Source: VYFG01 sp965204165
GTDB taxonomy: Bacteria > Pseudomonadota > Gammaproteobacteria > Arenicellales > Poriferihabitantaceae
Direction: 5' to 3'
Assembly: GCA_965204165.1 (NCBI GenBank)
Contig: OZ241969.1
Location: 4,402,001 to 4,466,000, forward strand
DNA length: 64,000 nucleotides
Made by a program: the position numbers and the translations under genes. The stretch's first letter is position 1; every line of letters starts with the position of its first letter. Shown here one piece after another: positions 45,201-53,788 of the stretch. Under the pieces are notes generated by a model. The model saw nothing but the letters and a program-made list of their open reading frames with translations. It had not been told where the DNA came from and did no database searches.

Positions 45201-46285
45201 GGCAAACCTGTTTGCAGGATTTCATTACGGTGCTTGAAGAGGTAAACAAGATAAAGCCTAATGAAACTCTGCGTACCGCTCACTGTCACGCATTAGTTCG
45301 ACATGTACTTTTTTGGCTCCACCAGGACGCGATGGGTGAGAAGTACTTGCTCGAAGGTGGACAAGAATTAACAATTTATCCAGGCTGCGTAAGCAACCCC
45401 GAGCCTCATCCTGAGATTGGAGAGCGCTTTGTAACACCAATAGAAATCGCATGGTACTGGTTGGCGACAGTGGAAAATTACGCTATCCAAGATGCTGGGG
45501 TCACTGACAAATTAGAACAGTTCTTGCCGAGCGGTCCAGTATGGGAAGGACAGATGCTACTGAGTTCAGCAATAATGTACAAGGCGCTGTCACGGCTGGA
45601 CGCAAAACTCTTCGTCGAAGCTTTGCAAGACAGAATTTCCTGTCATGCGTTGGCAAAGAAGAAAGGCGGACACTTGGGTGGATTTGACATCAGGAATGTA
45701 ACCTATGGCACCCTCCCGATTGCCACCAAAGAGCAACAAGAAGAGCTTCGGGATCTTACTGAGAAGTTTGTGCTCATGTATTGTGCCACTTGCGTATTGA
45801 AGGACGATTTCGCATCTATCCCAGTAGTGCTTAGAGAACTGACAGATGTGAACGGTTTCCAAGTACGCCCGATACTGATCGATCGTCTGCAAATCAAAGG
45901 CCCTGTAGAAGACTTTTACACAGGATTTGCAAGCTTGATTCTGACAATCACTAAAGGAACGCCAGAAGCTCCAAACGTCTCCCCGAGGGAGGTTTTTGAA
46001 CTGGCTCTCCAGGTTCTTCAGATAGCTGAACAAACGGGGTACTATAAATTGGTTGCTGAAATCCTACTGCCTTGGTTAGTGCAGAGATGGTCATTTATTT
46101 TGGAACGCCAGCGCTTTCAACTAAACTGTCCGAGGCTACACGAAGGTAGCATCAGGGGTGCCCTGGAACAAGGTAGTGTATCAATTGAAACCAAAGTGGT
46201 AAAAATCCTGATCGTCACCCTACCTACCCTTGGAATCAGCAATCAGCATCAAATCTCACAAACATTGTCGAACTTGCCCAGATAA
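42236..46285 (+). CDS. Cap4-like nuclease / STAND NTPase / helical-repeat protein (AVAST-like)
   Basis: The protein has 1349 residues. Residues 15-190: a Cap4 (DUF4297)-like PD-(D/E)XK nuclease, with LRGYVYQIYQSALAW, acidic E45/E48/D49 and Q62-x-K64 (AVQVKGTN). Residues about 290-560: a STAND NTPase with Walker A GPAGMGKT at 316-323 and Walker B LIVDD at 369-373. Residues about 620-1349: a long helical region resembling TPR-like repeats, the likely sensor. This is the plan of AVAST proteins, which bind phage proteins with the C-terminal sensor, oligomerise and activate the nuclease. The known Cap4-containing Avs3 is larger, so this is probably a distinct subtype. It stands alone, transcribed away from the RES/HEPN group. 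Confidence 0.82.
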   Translation: MSPEKTPLGDPSREAIDSLRGYVYQIYQSALAWTELEDDESLYLEVAEDFAVVAKDALKAVQVKGTNQRVTINSEEIIATIDSFVELQEKNPNIRVTLRHLTTSTIGKEKKCEHRIGDTPTLLAWRNLAKAGDLSDLCRVLDKSKLSEKSKDFIKSLDEQDLRESFLKRIHFDCGAPDSDFLARQINSRISKLLLDRDGVHSQTPGCTADILLNLLKLSTNPNREERYVDRSDLEKHLVAATQVTLNRAQFEDQNRLINKALSAAVPAEAGLSNVQLVKLSPVSKTPLPKALASRENNIRKFQQTLESVGLCWISGPAGMGKTVSARVLAHNNGDDWASINLRDQSSEQVARVLIQAADSMKESGLRGLIVDDLGWTMEPSVVDSLQYLVHSANRSDILLVLNSSESPTSDFLFQCNLQADIARTLSEFTEGDIQEILEKLEVTNTNWTKYIHFVSGGGHPQLAMACIQSIAASGWNPMEHQTLDTLLLEPPAIGEVRKRTRERLLRGMPQTSRRLIERLSLKTGGFSRELAIDLGKLEPQIPDAGIVLETLIGSWVDQLEGDRFNLSPLLSSFADKTLGAGEKEGIQSVIADSLTKSHRLDLIDMDSALLAAWRSRNDKAIFKLCMAIINSDSSELEMLAPHLSMFTMFRTDTIAYPAKAAISHMFRGAQVLLLNQTTNSQTKIKGTLRCFSEEAKNVKNEKIRASTNVIVYSKLLLQTSKAGIGTSFIDIIRELDQLLENENDVLPSEALEGVKKLEKKGISSIGIMFFNQTRQLTKIEELTVVFNFLDNCSSDLRSKLFSPFDHNDYDADMIVTGAWLSEDKANSIDSSAHSAVFALLEEQAIRWNQTDLAVCCRKFRAIILDEYGSDKTIALTVLDEGLSIFGETNSELVRAKAKVLYRSEDHKESLAISKTLIEGDAPLNEIEKAFLGRDAAISAEKQGDLDTARRYYLFGREAARKSTLPNMTAMHIGLLADAALASWRYGDRQTCLQDFITVLEEVNKIKPNETLRTAHCHALVRHVLFWLHQDAMGEKYLLEGGQELTIYPGCVSNPEPHPEIGERFVTPIEIAWYWLATVENYAIQDAGVTDKLEQFLPSGPVWEGQMLLSSAIMYKALSRLDAKLFVEALQDRISCHALAKKKGGHLGGFDIRNVTYGTLPIATKEQQEELRDLTEKFVLMYCATCVLKDDFASIPVVLRELTDVNGFQVRPILIDRLQIKGPVEDFYTGFASLILTITKGTPEAPNVSPREVFELALQVLQIAEQTGYYKLVAEILLPWLVQRWSFILERQRFQLNCPRLHEGSIRGALEQGSVSIETKVVKILIVTLPTLGISNQHQISQTLSNLPR

Positions 46286-46778
46286 TCTGGTGTCCACCCA
46301 ATAATGGATAATTCACAGGGGATGCCAGAGTAAGGTTTAAAACGGTACCACCTTCATGAAATACTGGATTCGTAGCCCCGGGGTGGGTCAAGCCACCGTG
46401 GAATCCATTGTCGCATCCATCCGGAAATGGTTTTGTTCGGTCATGATTGCCACCCCCCTGAACACCGCCTGAAACCAGGTCCCGGGGAATATTTAATACG
46501 GCCCCATGCAATCGCCCCGTCCATCCGGTTGAATTCGCCGGATTCCCCGTCGGCCGACGCCCTCTCCGTCATCAAATCGCATTCAGACGTCTACAACACG
46601 GGGCTGACCCGGGCGCGCGGCTGTCGCCGGACGATGGAGTGCGCCAAACCACGCCCCTGACCGGAAGGCGGTCCGGTTCGACCGGAACCGGAAAAACCCG
46701 TTTCCGCACACGCCCCGAATTTCGATATCACCGGGGCCTGCTGCGGCAGGGCGCCGGCGGCGCCCCGCCATGCCCGGA
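46286..46778. other. Boundary between the AT-rich island and the GC-rich block
   Basis: About 490 bp. GC content rises sharply from 46.4 kb onward. A GC-rich inverted repeat GGCGCC..GGCGCC near 46750 may help end transcription of the leftward autotransporter gene. No gene was recognised. Confidence 0.5.
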
Positions 46779-49700
46779 CTACCAGCGGACCACGCCCCTC
46801 AGCAGCACGCCGTGCCTCGCGGCGTCGCCGTCCGCGGGCTCGTTCCGCACCGCGTCCAGGCTGAGACCGATGCGCGGCCCTTCCGTCCGGACCGGCTCCA
46901 GCCGCCAGCCCACGCGCCAGTCGGTCGTCCCGCCGTCCGACGCGCCGTAGCCGACGTTCGGCGTGCCCGTGTACCGGCCGCCGTACACCGCAATCCCGTA
47001 GCCCGCCTCGGCCCGGAGACCCCGGCCCGCGTCGAACTCACCTCCCGGCGCCAGACCCCGCGCGTCCCTTGCGCCCCACAGACGGTCCGCCGAACCCGAA
47101 GGCGTCCCGAAGGTCGGCGACAGGCTGAACGACAGCCCCCGGCCACGCTCGCCCGGGTCCAGCCGCACCGTCGCCGACGCACCCCACTCTTCATAATCCG
47201 AATCCGCGTGGGATGCCAGCATCCGCGCCTTCGCCTCCAGCGACAGGCCCGTCAGCGGGTCGGCGTAGCTCACGCCCGCCCCGATCTCCACGCCCGTCCC
47301 CGTCTCCGCGTCCCCGCCGTCATGGCGAAGGCCGAGTTCCAGCACGGGCCGGAGCGTCCTGCCTTCATCCAGTTCGTACGTCCGTCCGCCCTCCAGCAGC
47401 ACCCGCACCCGGTTCGTTTCCGCTTCGGTCGCTACGGAGTTCGCGGCCTTGTCGGAGTCCGTCCGCACGTACAGCGCGTCCGCCTTCAGCGCGAGGTCCA
47501 TGCCGCCTTTCCCGTATTTCACGTCTTTCCCATCCTGCTCCAGCAGCACCCCACGGGCTCCCAGGGCGCCCATCCGCAGCGACAGGTCCGTCCTCACCGG
47601 GGCCGTGCCGTCGTCGAACGAGACCGTCATGTCGCCGGTGCCCCAGCCCACCAGGCCCCAGGCCGACACCCGGTCGGTGACCTCGTAGCGCCCGTAGGGG
47701 CTCACCGTGGTCATCGTGCTCTCCAGGCTGCCCTTCGAACCGGTTTCCGCTCCGGAGTCGTCGAACGTGCCCTCGCCCTCGCTCAGGCCGATCGCAACCC
47801 CGGCCAGCATCCGGCCCCAGTCGGCGTCGGTGCCCAGGGTGCCCGTCGTCACCTCGCCGTCGATGCCCAGGCGGCCGCTGTCGGAAGCCTGCTCACCGTC
47901 GAACCCGCCATGCGCCACCCGGCCCCAGGCCGCGAGGCCCGGGCCCGAGCCGTCCATCCGGCCCGCCGTGTGGAACGAACTGCCGAGCAGCACCTCACGG
48001 CCCGTCATCGAGAGCGGAGCGCCGTGATCGATGCCGCTGTCCCAGCGGTCCCCGGCGCCGAGCCGCGCGAACGGATCGCCGTCGTCCGGCACCGGTGAAC
48101 CGGAACGCCGGGCAAGGCCCGTCAGCACGTCCATCAGCGGATCGCCGTCCTCACCGCCCGACAGGTCCAGGGACTGGCCCGCCAGGGTCGCGTGGGTCCC
48201 CGGCGCAAGATCCCCCTCCAGCCTGCCCGACACCGCGTCCGCCACGTGGCTTCCCGCCATGCGCCCGAACCGCGACAGCCACGCCTGCTGCAGCGCGTCG
48301 TCGTTCCGGATCACCCCCTTCGCCTCGCGGTGCATCGCGCGCAGGAACGCACCACGCGGGTTCGAGAGCTTCAGCCTGAACGTCTCCCTGCCCTCGTCGA
48401 TCGCGTCGTCGAGCAGCGCCACCGAGACCGTCTTGGCCGTCTCGCCCGGCGCGAAGACGAGCGTGCCCGACGCGGCCGTGTAGTCCGCCCCCGCCGTTGC
48501 CGTGCCGTCCTTCGTCGCGTAGTCCACCGACACCGCGTGCGCCGCCGCGCGGTGGAGCGTCACCGCGAAGTCGAGCGAGGCGTCCTTGCCCTCCTTCGCC
48601 CGCGCGTCCTGGGCCCGGATCCGCGCCGGGCCCCGGACCGTCGCCGACGCCTCGCCGAGCGCAACCGTCACGTCCTTCCAGGACTTCGGCATGACCCGCA
48701 CCCGCCACAGCACCGGGTCCAGCGGCTCCACGCCCGTGACCGTCCCGGCCGTCACCGTGAACGCCTCGGGAGCGGGCTTCGAGCCCGACTGCACGTCCAG
48801 CGCGAACGCCGTCCGCCCGGCATGCTCCGGCGGCACGTTGCCGAACGCCACCGTCACGGTCTGGGGCGCCGTCTGCGGCGCCGCCTCGACCACCGCGATG
48901 CGGTAGTCCGTGGTCCTCAACCCCGGTTCGGACACCACGACCTCCAGCCTGGTCGGGCCGGACGGCGACAGCGACAGCGCCGCCGCCGTCCCGGAAGCCC
49001 GGACCCGCTGCCGCGACAGAAGCGTCAGATGCGGCACCGGCCGGCGCGAGCGCGCCCACACGGTCGGCGCGCCGCCCGGCGCCGCGCCCCACGACGGCGC
49101 CAGCGACACCTCACGGGTCCCCGCCGGCACCTCCGCCCGGTAGGACTTCACCCCCGGCGAGAACGCCGGGACCAGCGCCACCGCCTGCGAGCCCGCCGTG
49201 AGCGCAAGACCGCTCAGCGGCCCGCCCGCCGCCGCCGTCCGCGCCGCCGCCCCGACCACCTCGACGTGGTACGTCGTGGCCGTCCCCCGCAACGGCTGCC
49301 CCGACCCGTCCGGCTCGATCACCGTCAACTCCAGCCTGGTCGGGCCGGACGGCGACAGCGACAGCGCCGCCGCGCCGCCGGAGGCATGGACCTGCGTCCG
49401 CGCCAGAATCGTCGCCCCCCCGCGAGAGAGCGCGAGCACGCTCGGCGGGCCGCGCAGCTCGGCCTCCGCGCCCCACGACGGCGCCAGCGACACACCCGCC
49501 GTCCCCAACGGGACCTCCGCCCGGTAGTACGTCACCCCCGGCGAGAAGGCCGGGCTCAGCGCCACCGCCTCCGAGCCGGCCGTGAGCGCAAGGCCGCTCA
49601 GCGGCCCGCCCGCCGCCGCGCGCAGCGCCGCCAGCCGCTGCCTCTCCGCTTCCGCGGCCGCCTCCGCCGCCAGCCGCGCCGCCTCCGTCTCCGCGTCCTC

Positions 49701-50867
49701 GTGGTTCCGGATGGTCAGGGTGAGTTCGTCGGAAGCGCCCGTCACAAACTTCATCCAGGACGCCGGCACCTGGCACGTCTGGCCCTGGGGACACAGGGTA
49801 TGCTGGCCGTGCGTGACCGAGGCGGTGTAGGAGATGTTCTCGTACGCCTGGGCCTCGATCTCGATCGTCTCGCCGTCGTCATCGTGCGCGTCGTCGAGGA
49901 TGCGGACCTCGAAGCTGGCGCTCCTCTGGCCCGCGGGGATCTTCAGCAGGTTGATGGCCCGGACGGAATGGGACGGCCCCTCGCCGAACCAGAAGCCCCG
50001 TTCCACACCGTCCGGCGCCGGCGTCCAGTAGTCCGCACCGGCCGCCAACGCCTGGCTGCCCTCCCCCCAGGTCGCCGTGCCGCGCAGGAGGACGTTCACC
50101 TGCACCTCGTTAAAAACGTTTGCCCGGTCCAGCGTCGCCGTCACCGTGACCGGGCCGCCGCCCTCGCGCGGCGCGGTGTCGGTGGCGCTCAGGGTCAGGG
50201 AGGTCGGCGGGGGCCCGGTCAGCACCAGCCTCACCTGAACCTGCTGACCTGCCGCAGGCAGGATGTTGGAGACGCCGATCCATTTCAGGCCGTTATTGAT
50301 ACCGGAGCCCTCGCCCATGTTGGCCAAGCTTGTCTCCGTGGCGTCCGCCAGCCGCAGGCGCGTGGTGCCGACAACCAGCACCCCCTTTTCCCTGAGTTCC
50401 TGGGGAACGGTGTGACTGAATCCAAGCCAGAATTCGTCCGAGCCGATAATGTCATCGAAATATAGGATCTTGAAAGGCTGAGTTTGATCATACTGGGGGA
50501 ATCTGTTGTACGATAACGCGTTATCGCAGCGATATTGGTCCGGGACCACGAGAGGGTTCCGGCAGCCGCGCGTCTCAATAGCATTGCTGAGCCTGTAGCT
50601 GAACGGCGTCAGCGTGGCGGACCAGACGACGCTCTGCGCCTTGGCGGGCGCGGCCTCGAACAGGCCGAGCGTGCCGAGCAGCGCGAGGACGGGAAGGAGG
50701 GAGAGGCGGCGCCACGCGGACGCGGCCCGGCGCGAGCCCGCCGGAGCGGCCAAGCGGCCGCCGGACGATCCGGCCTGTAGGGTGAGATGTGAGAGGGGGT
50801 TGCGGACGCGCCCGCGAGGGGCGGCGGCCGGTTCAGGCGGGCCGGCCTCCCGCCGGGCGCAGCTCAT
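46779..50867 (-). CDS. Large Calx-beta/cadherin-like autotransporter (type V) protein
   Basis: ATG 50867 gives 1362 residues; the frame stays open to another ATG at 50966. A hydrophobic signal segment (SLLPVLALLGTLGLF, then APAKAQ) lies near residues 58-80. The passenger has two similar sandwich repeats (each with GGPLSGLALTAGS and FSPGV.YRAEVP), then a Calx-beta domain (YATKDGTATAGADYTAASGT). The last 280 residues form an autotransporter beta-barrel ending in VLLRGVVRW with a terminal aromatic. It should be a surface adhesin or similar. A heptanucleotide repeat just upstream of ATG 50867 suggests switching. Confidence 0.85.
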   Translation of the reverse strand: MSCARREAGPPEPAAAPRGRVRNPLSHLTLQAGSSGGRLAAPAGSRRAASAWRRLSLLPVLALLGTLGLFEAAPAKAQSVVWSATLTPFSYRLSNAIETRGCRNPLVVPDQYRCDNALSYNRFPQYDQTQPFKILYFDDIIGSDEFWLGFSHTVPQELREKGVLVVGTTRLRLADATETSLANMGEGSGINNGLKWIGVSNILPAAGQQVQVRLVLTGPPPTSLTLSATDTAPREGGGPVTVTATLDRANVFNEVQVNVLLRGTATWGEGSQALAAGADYWTPAPDGVERGFWFGEGPSHSVRAINLLKIPAGQRSASFEVRILDDAHDDDGETIEIEAQAYENISYTASVTHGQHTLCPQGQTCQVPASWMKFVTGASDELTLTIRNHEDAETEAARLAAEAAAEAERQRLAALRAAAGGPLSGLALTAGSEAVALSPAFSPGVTYYRAEVPLGTAGVSLAPSWGAEAELRGPPSVLALSRGGATILARTQVHASGGAAALSLSPSGPTRLELTVIEPDGSGQPLRGTATTYHVEVVGAAARTAAAGGPLSGLALTAGSQAVALVPAFSPGVKSYRAEVPAGTREVSLAPSWGAAPGGAPTVWARSRRPVPHLTLLSRQRVRASGTAAALSLSPSGPTRLEVVVSEPGLRTTDYRIAVVEAAPQTAPQTVTVAFGNVPPEHAGRTAFALDVQSGSKPAPEAFTVTAGTVTGVEPLDPVLWRVRVMPKSWKDVTVALGEASATVRGPARIRAQDARAKEGKDASLDFAVTLHRAAAHAVSVDYATKDGTATAGADYTAASGTLVFAPGETAKTVSVALLDDAIDEGRETFRLKLSNPRGAFLRAMHREAKGVIRNDDALQQAWLSRFGRMAGSHVADAVSGRLEGDLAPGTHATLAGQSLDLSGGEDGDPLMDVLTGLARRSGSPVPDDGDPFARLGAGDRWDSGIDHGAPLSMTGREVLLGSSFHTAGRMDGSGPGLAAWGRVAHGGFDGEQASDSGRLGIDGEVTTGTLGTDADWGRMLAGVAIGLSEGEGTFDDSGAETGSKGSLESTMTTVSPYGRYEVTDRVSAWGLVGWGTGDMTVSFDDGTAPVRTDLSLRMGALGARGVLLEQDGKDVKYGKGGMDLALKADALYVRTDSDKAANSVATEAETNRVRVLLEGGRTYELDEGRTLRPVLELGLRHDGGDAETGTGVEIGAGVSYADPLTGLSLEAKARMLASHADSDYEEWGASATVRLDPGERGRGLSFSLSPTFGTPSGSADRLWGARDARGLAPGGEFDAGRGLRAEAGYGIAVYGGRYTGTPNVGYGASDGGTTDWRVGWRLEPVRTEGPRIGLSLDAVRNEPADGDAARHGVLLRGVVRW

Positions 50868-50873
50868 GCCGTC

Positions 50874-50933
50874 TGGCCGCTGGCCGCTGGCCGCTGGCCG
50901 CTGGCCGCTGGCCGCTGGCCGCTGGCCGCTGGC
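50874..50933. repeat. Heptanucleotide simple-sequence repeat, 8.6 copies of TGGCCGC
   Basis: Eight perfect TGGCCGC units (50874-50929) plus TGGC at the 5' end of the autotransporter gene, 7 bp from ATG 50867 and inside the longer frame from ATG 50966. A 7-bp unit changes the reading frame with each slippage, or the spacing if ATG 50867 is used. Confidence 0.95.
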
Positions 50934-51131
50934 AAGGCATTCTAGCGGCTCCGTCCGCCCTGTCAACTCCCTCCCGTGACTTTATTCTTCCCATATCCGG
51001 GACGGCGAAATCCACCGGCGGGGCCGGGGGTCTCCCGGTCATGAAAGTCAGGCTCGGGGCGCGTTCTTCAGGCATGTGATCCAGCATTCCGGGTTCTCCG
51101 ATGTGAAGTGTCAGGGCATTGTTGTTGCGAA

Positions 51132-51167
51132 CATCCGCATCCGCATCCGCATCCGCATTCGCATTCG
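51132..51167. repeat. Hexanucleotide repeat CATCCG/CATTCG, six units
   Basis: Four perfect CATCCG units followed by two CATTCG units, about 200 bp upstream of the autotransporter start region. The unit length is a multiple of three, so it would not shift a frame; an effect on promoter spacing is possible. Confidence 0.85.
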
Positions 51168-51682
51168 ATTCTATTGAACCCGGATGCGCTTGTGCAATGC
51201 GAATTTCACCCCTCAGCCATGCCGATTCCGCTATGCCAGATACCCCCCACTGCCCACCACGCGTTTGCTGCACGCCTTCGAGGCCGCCGCGTTACGGGGA
51301 CGCATGTGATCCGTCAGGCTCAAGACCGGGGCGCGCCGCATCGCCGCCACCGGGTATTCGTTGCGCCCGCGGCCGCGGCGCTTGCGCAGGGCGGCGATGA
51401 TCTCACCGTCGGGAAGGGATGAAAGAACCAGTGCCGGCCGCCGAAGGTCCGGCAGGTCAAGCGGATTCCAACGGAAGATGAGCCTGAAGCGGAGAAATCC
51501 CCTGCATGGATTCCCTGGGGTGAAAATCGTGGTTTCCGGGTACCGCGGATCCGAAATCCGAACAAATACGCCATCCCTGTGGGGTAAAGAGTTTCCGCAG
51601 GACCCGGAAAAGCATTCCCCTGCAGGAGTTCAGATACAGCGCAATTCCCTCAATGGGTTATTACGGCCCGGACAGTGAGGGT

Positions 51683-51830
51683 TTCGGGGGCGGAAACCGG
51701 GCCGGCCCGGCCGTGGAAGGAAACCCAGGGGACTGATGGCTTTTCTCCAAACATTGTGATTGGAGAAAACCGTGATGCGGAGGAATCCGGGATCGCCTCG
51801 ATCTCCGGGGACCCGGAAGGCCTCCGCTTC
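51683..51830 (+). pseudogene. Decayed end of the same recombinase element as at 36.6-37.0 kb, copy 2
   Basis: The stretch aligns by eye with 36828-36965. Both contain the recombinase C-terminus (ETGPARPWKETQG here, then a frameshift and ATGGCTTTTCTCC before the TGA at 51757-51759) followed by an imperfect inverted repeat GATGCGGAGG / CCTCCGCTTC (51774-51783, 51821-51830). Only about 80 bp of coding tail remain. Confidence 0.72.
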
Positions 51831-52213
51831 ATTTTTTGGTCCGCTGCATTATTTGATTTGGCAACACGTGATCGCGGCCCAGGGACGCGGACATGAGCAC
51901 TTCTGCCCCGCCGCGTTGTGGATCACGGGATTTCACCGTCATCAATGAGCAATCAACCTGAAACAACACGCAGGCGGACGCTGTCGGCGAAACCGCCGGG
52001 TTCGCGGCATTTCGAACCGGGCCCGGCAGTCGGGAATGCGCTCAGGCGGGGCCGCGCCCGCCGGGGGCGCACGGGCCCGGGTGCCATGAATTCGCCATGA
52101 GATTCCCCCGCCTCCGGCATGCATGCCGCCCCGGATCCGGTTACAGTGGACAGGGAGGCCGTCCGGGGACATGCGACATCCCCGGCATGTGCTCCTCCAT
52201 CGGAACACGGGAG

Positions 52214-52402
52214 ATGAAAACAATGGCAAAGATCCTGCTGACCCTGCTCATTCCGGCGATCGCCGCAGCCGCAACCATCCTGGCCTTGAGGAACCGGGCG
52301 TCCCATGCCCGTCCCGGGAACGATGACCTTTCCTCCTCGGCGCGGCAACACCGGGAGATCACCCGAAGATACCGGGAAGAGCAGGCCAGCCTCACCGACT
52401 GA
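52214..52402 (+). CDS. Small single-helix membrane protein
   Basis: A 62-residue product from ATG 52214 with GGGAG just upstream. The first 25 residues are a hydrophobic helix (AKILLTLLIPAIAAAATILA), then a charged tail (ARQHREITRRYREEQ). No family. It is short, so support comes only from the ribosome site and the membrane-helix pattern. Confidence 0.45.
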   Translation: MKTMAKILLTLLIPAIAAAATILALRNRASHARPGNDDLSSSARQHREITRRYREEQASLTD

Positions 52403-52771
52403 CCGGCCGGGACCCCGTCCCGGATTTATCCGGACCTTATCCGAACCGCATCCGGCGCGGCCCGGTTCCACCCCTCCACTGCGTAGAGGGTCATCGCCGC
52501 CCGGCCTCTTCCCTTCCCGCCCCCTGGCCATGGCGCCGGCCATGACCATGACCCACGAGCACGGGCCGGTCCACGACCGTCCCTGACGGCACGGCCGTCC
52601 CACAGCCGTCCCGGACACGGCATCCAATTCATTCCCTTCGCCATCGGGCCGCCGATCACCGGCACGAGTTGGTTTTGGCCGCCAAGGGCCGGATGGCCCG
52701 GAGGCCGAGGGAGTTCATCCTTCGGTTCCTGGCCCTCCATGCCCTTTGATCAACCGTTACCCGGAGGCCCC
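52403..52771. other. Gap before the 105-residue gene
   Basis: About 370 bp without a convincing gene. Its right end holds the shared leader motif TCAACC at 52750 before ATG 52772. Confidence 0.45.
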
Positions 52772-53089
52772 ATGACCCCCTCGATCCAGACCCTGAGGAA
52801 CGAAACCACCTTCCTGATGCACGTCACCGGCGACGGCCTGCCCGACGACCGGTTCGCCGTGCTGTTCTTCCAGTCCAAGGCCAACGGGGACATCGTTCCC
52901 GTCCACCCGGAAGAAACCCCCGGCAAGGGCAAGCCCCGCCCCTCGATCATGACGCTGGAGAAGGTCCGGGCGCTGCGGCCCGGGCGGGACGGCATCATCA
53001 TCGCCACGGGCATCGACGACCGCGAGTGCCGCCTCCAGGCCTGGGGCATCCGCGCCAGCGGCATCGGCTACGACCGCCGGGTCAAATGA
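52772..53089 (+). CDS. Hypothetical protein of the GC-rich module
   Basis: The ATG at 52772 follows CCGGAGG, giving 105 residues. FAVLFFQSKANGDIVPVHPEE and the C-terminal IIIATGIDDRECRLQAWGIRA suggest a small alpha/beta domain. No family recognised. Its leader TCAACC-N-GGAGG resembles those of three other genes in this module. Confidence 0.65.
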   Translation: MTPSIQTLRNETTFLMHVTGDGLPDDRFAVLFFQSKANGDIVPVHPEETPGKGKPRPSIMTLEKVRALRPGRDGIIIATGIDDRECRLQAWGIRASGIGYDRRVK

Positions 53090-53179
53090 TCCCGGGCCCC
53101 GGCCGGGGCGTTCCGGAGGCATTCCCCCATTCCCCGGAATGTTTCTTTCCTGTTTCATGTTCAGGCGTGGGAGGCAACT

Positions 53180-53788
53180 GTGGCATACCGTGATGCGGCG
53201 ACGGGACGGAAACGGAACCGGGAGCGGTTCCGGGAAAGGATGGATGAGAGAAGGGCCGCCAATCTCTGCCTGGCGTGCGGACTTGTTTCTCCGGTTCCCG
53301 GCCGCACGAACTGCGAGCCCTGCGCCGAGAAGCGACGGACCAAGGAAAAGGCGCGCAATGAAAAACTGAAGGCCGAGGGCAGGCCCCGGCGGTGCATGGA
53401 GAAGTCGAGGGAGGCGGGACGCCGCCACTATCGCCGGAAAATGGAACGGCGGGCCGCGGACAGGCTCTGCAGGAGATGCGGCAACCGGCCGCCGGCCCCG
53501 GACCGGATAAACTGCCATGACTGCGGCGAGCAGCTCCGGGTGGCGGCCAGGGCGAGATACCATGCCGGCAAGGCTGCCGGACTGGCGTACGGCGGCAGGT
53601 CGGCCGAGTCACGCCGGCGGTCGGCCAGGATCCGCAGCGAGCGCAAGCGCGAAGCATGGGTCGAAGCGGGAATGTGCAGCAGGTGCGGTTCCAGACCACC
53701 CGCCGAAGGAGGGTCCACGTGCACCCCTTGCAGGACCAGGCGCCAGGCCCGGGACAAGGCGAAGTACGCCGAGAGAAGGAATTATGCT
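53180..53788 (+). pseudogene. Left part of a multi-CxxC zinc-ribbon gene split by a recombinase element
   Basis: GTG 53180 with GGGAGG upstream. Three repeated modules each have two CxxC pairs (CLACG...CEPC, CRRCG...CHDC, CSRCG...CTPC) joined by Arg-rich linkers such as RRHYRRKMERR. It could bind DNA or RNA as a zinc-ribbon protein. The family-like sequence stops at about 53788, where the serine-recombinase element begins; a fourth and fifth module resume at 57148. Confidence 0.75.

Larger units (their letters stand above)
50934..52213. other. Region without gene, holding a second repeat and an element remnant
   Basis: About 1.28 kb. It contains the promoter side of the autotransporter gene, the hexanucleotide repeat at 51132-51167 and the decayed recombinase-element end at 51683-51830. 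The remainder has no convincing gene. Confidence 0.5.

Noticed and set aside
48192..50465. 757-codon forward frame opposite the autotransporter gene
   Set aside because: Arg/Pro-rich shadow of the real gene. The minus-strand frame has recognisable domains and a beta-barrel end.
51132..51167. Short repeats considered as a CRISPR array
   Set aside because: The units are 6 bp in direct tandem with no spacers. The 7-bp tract at 50874 is likewise a simple repeat.
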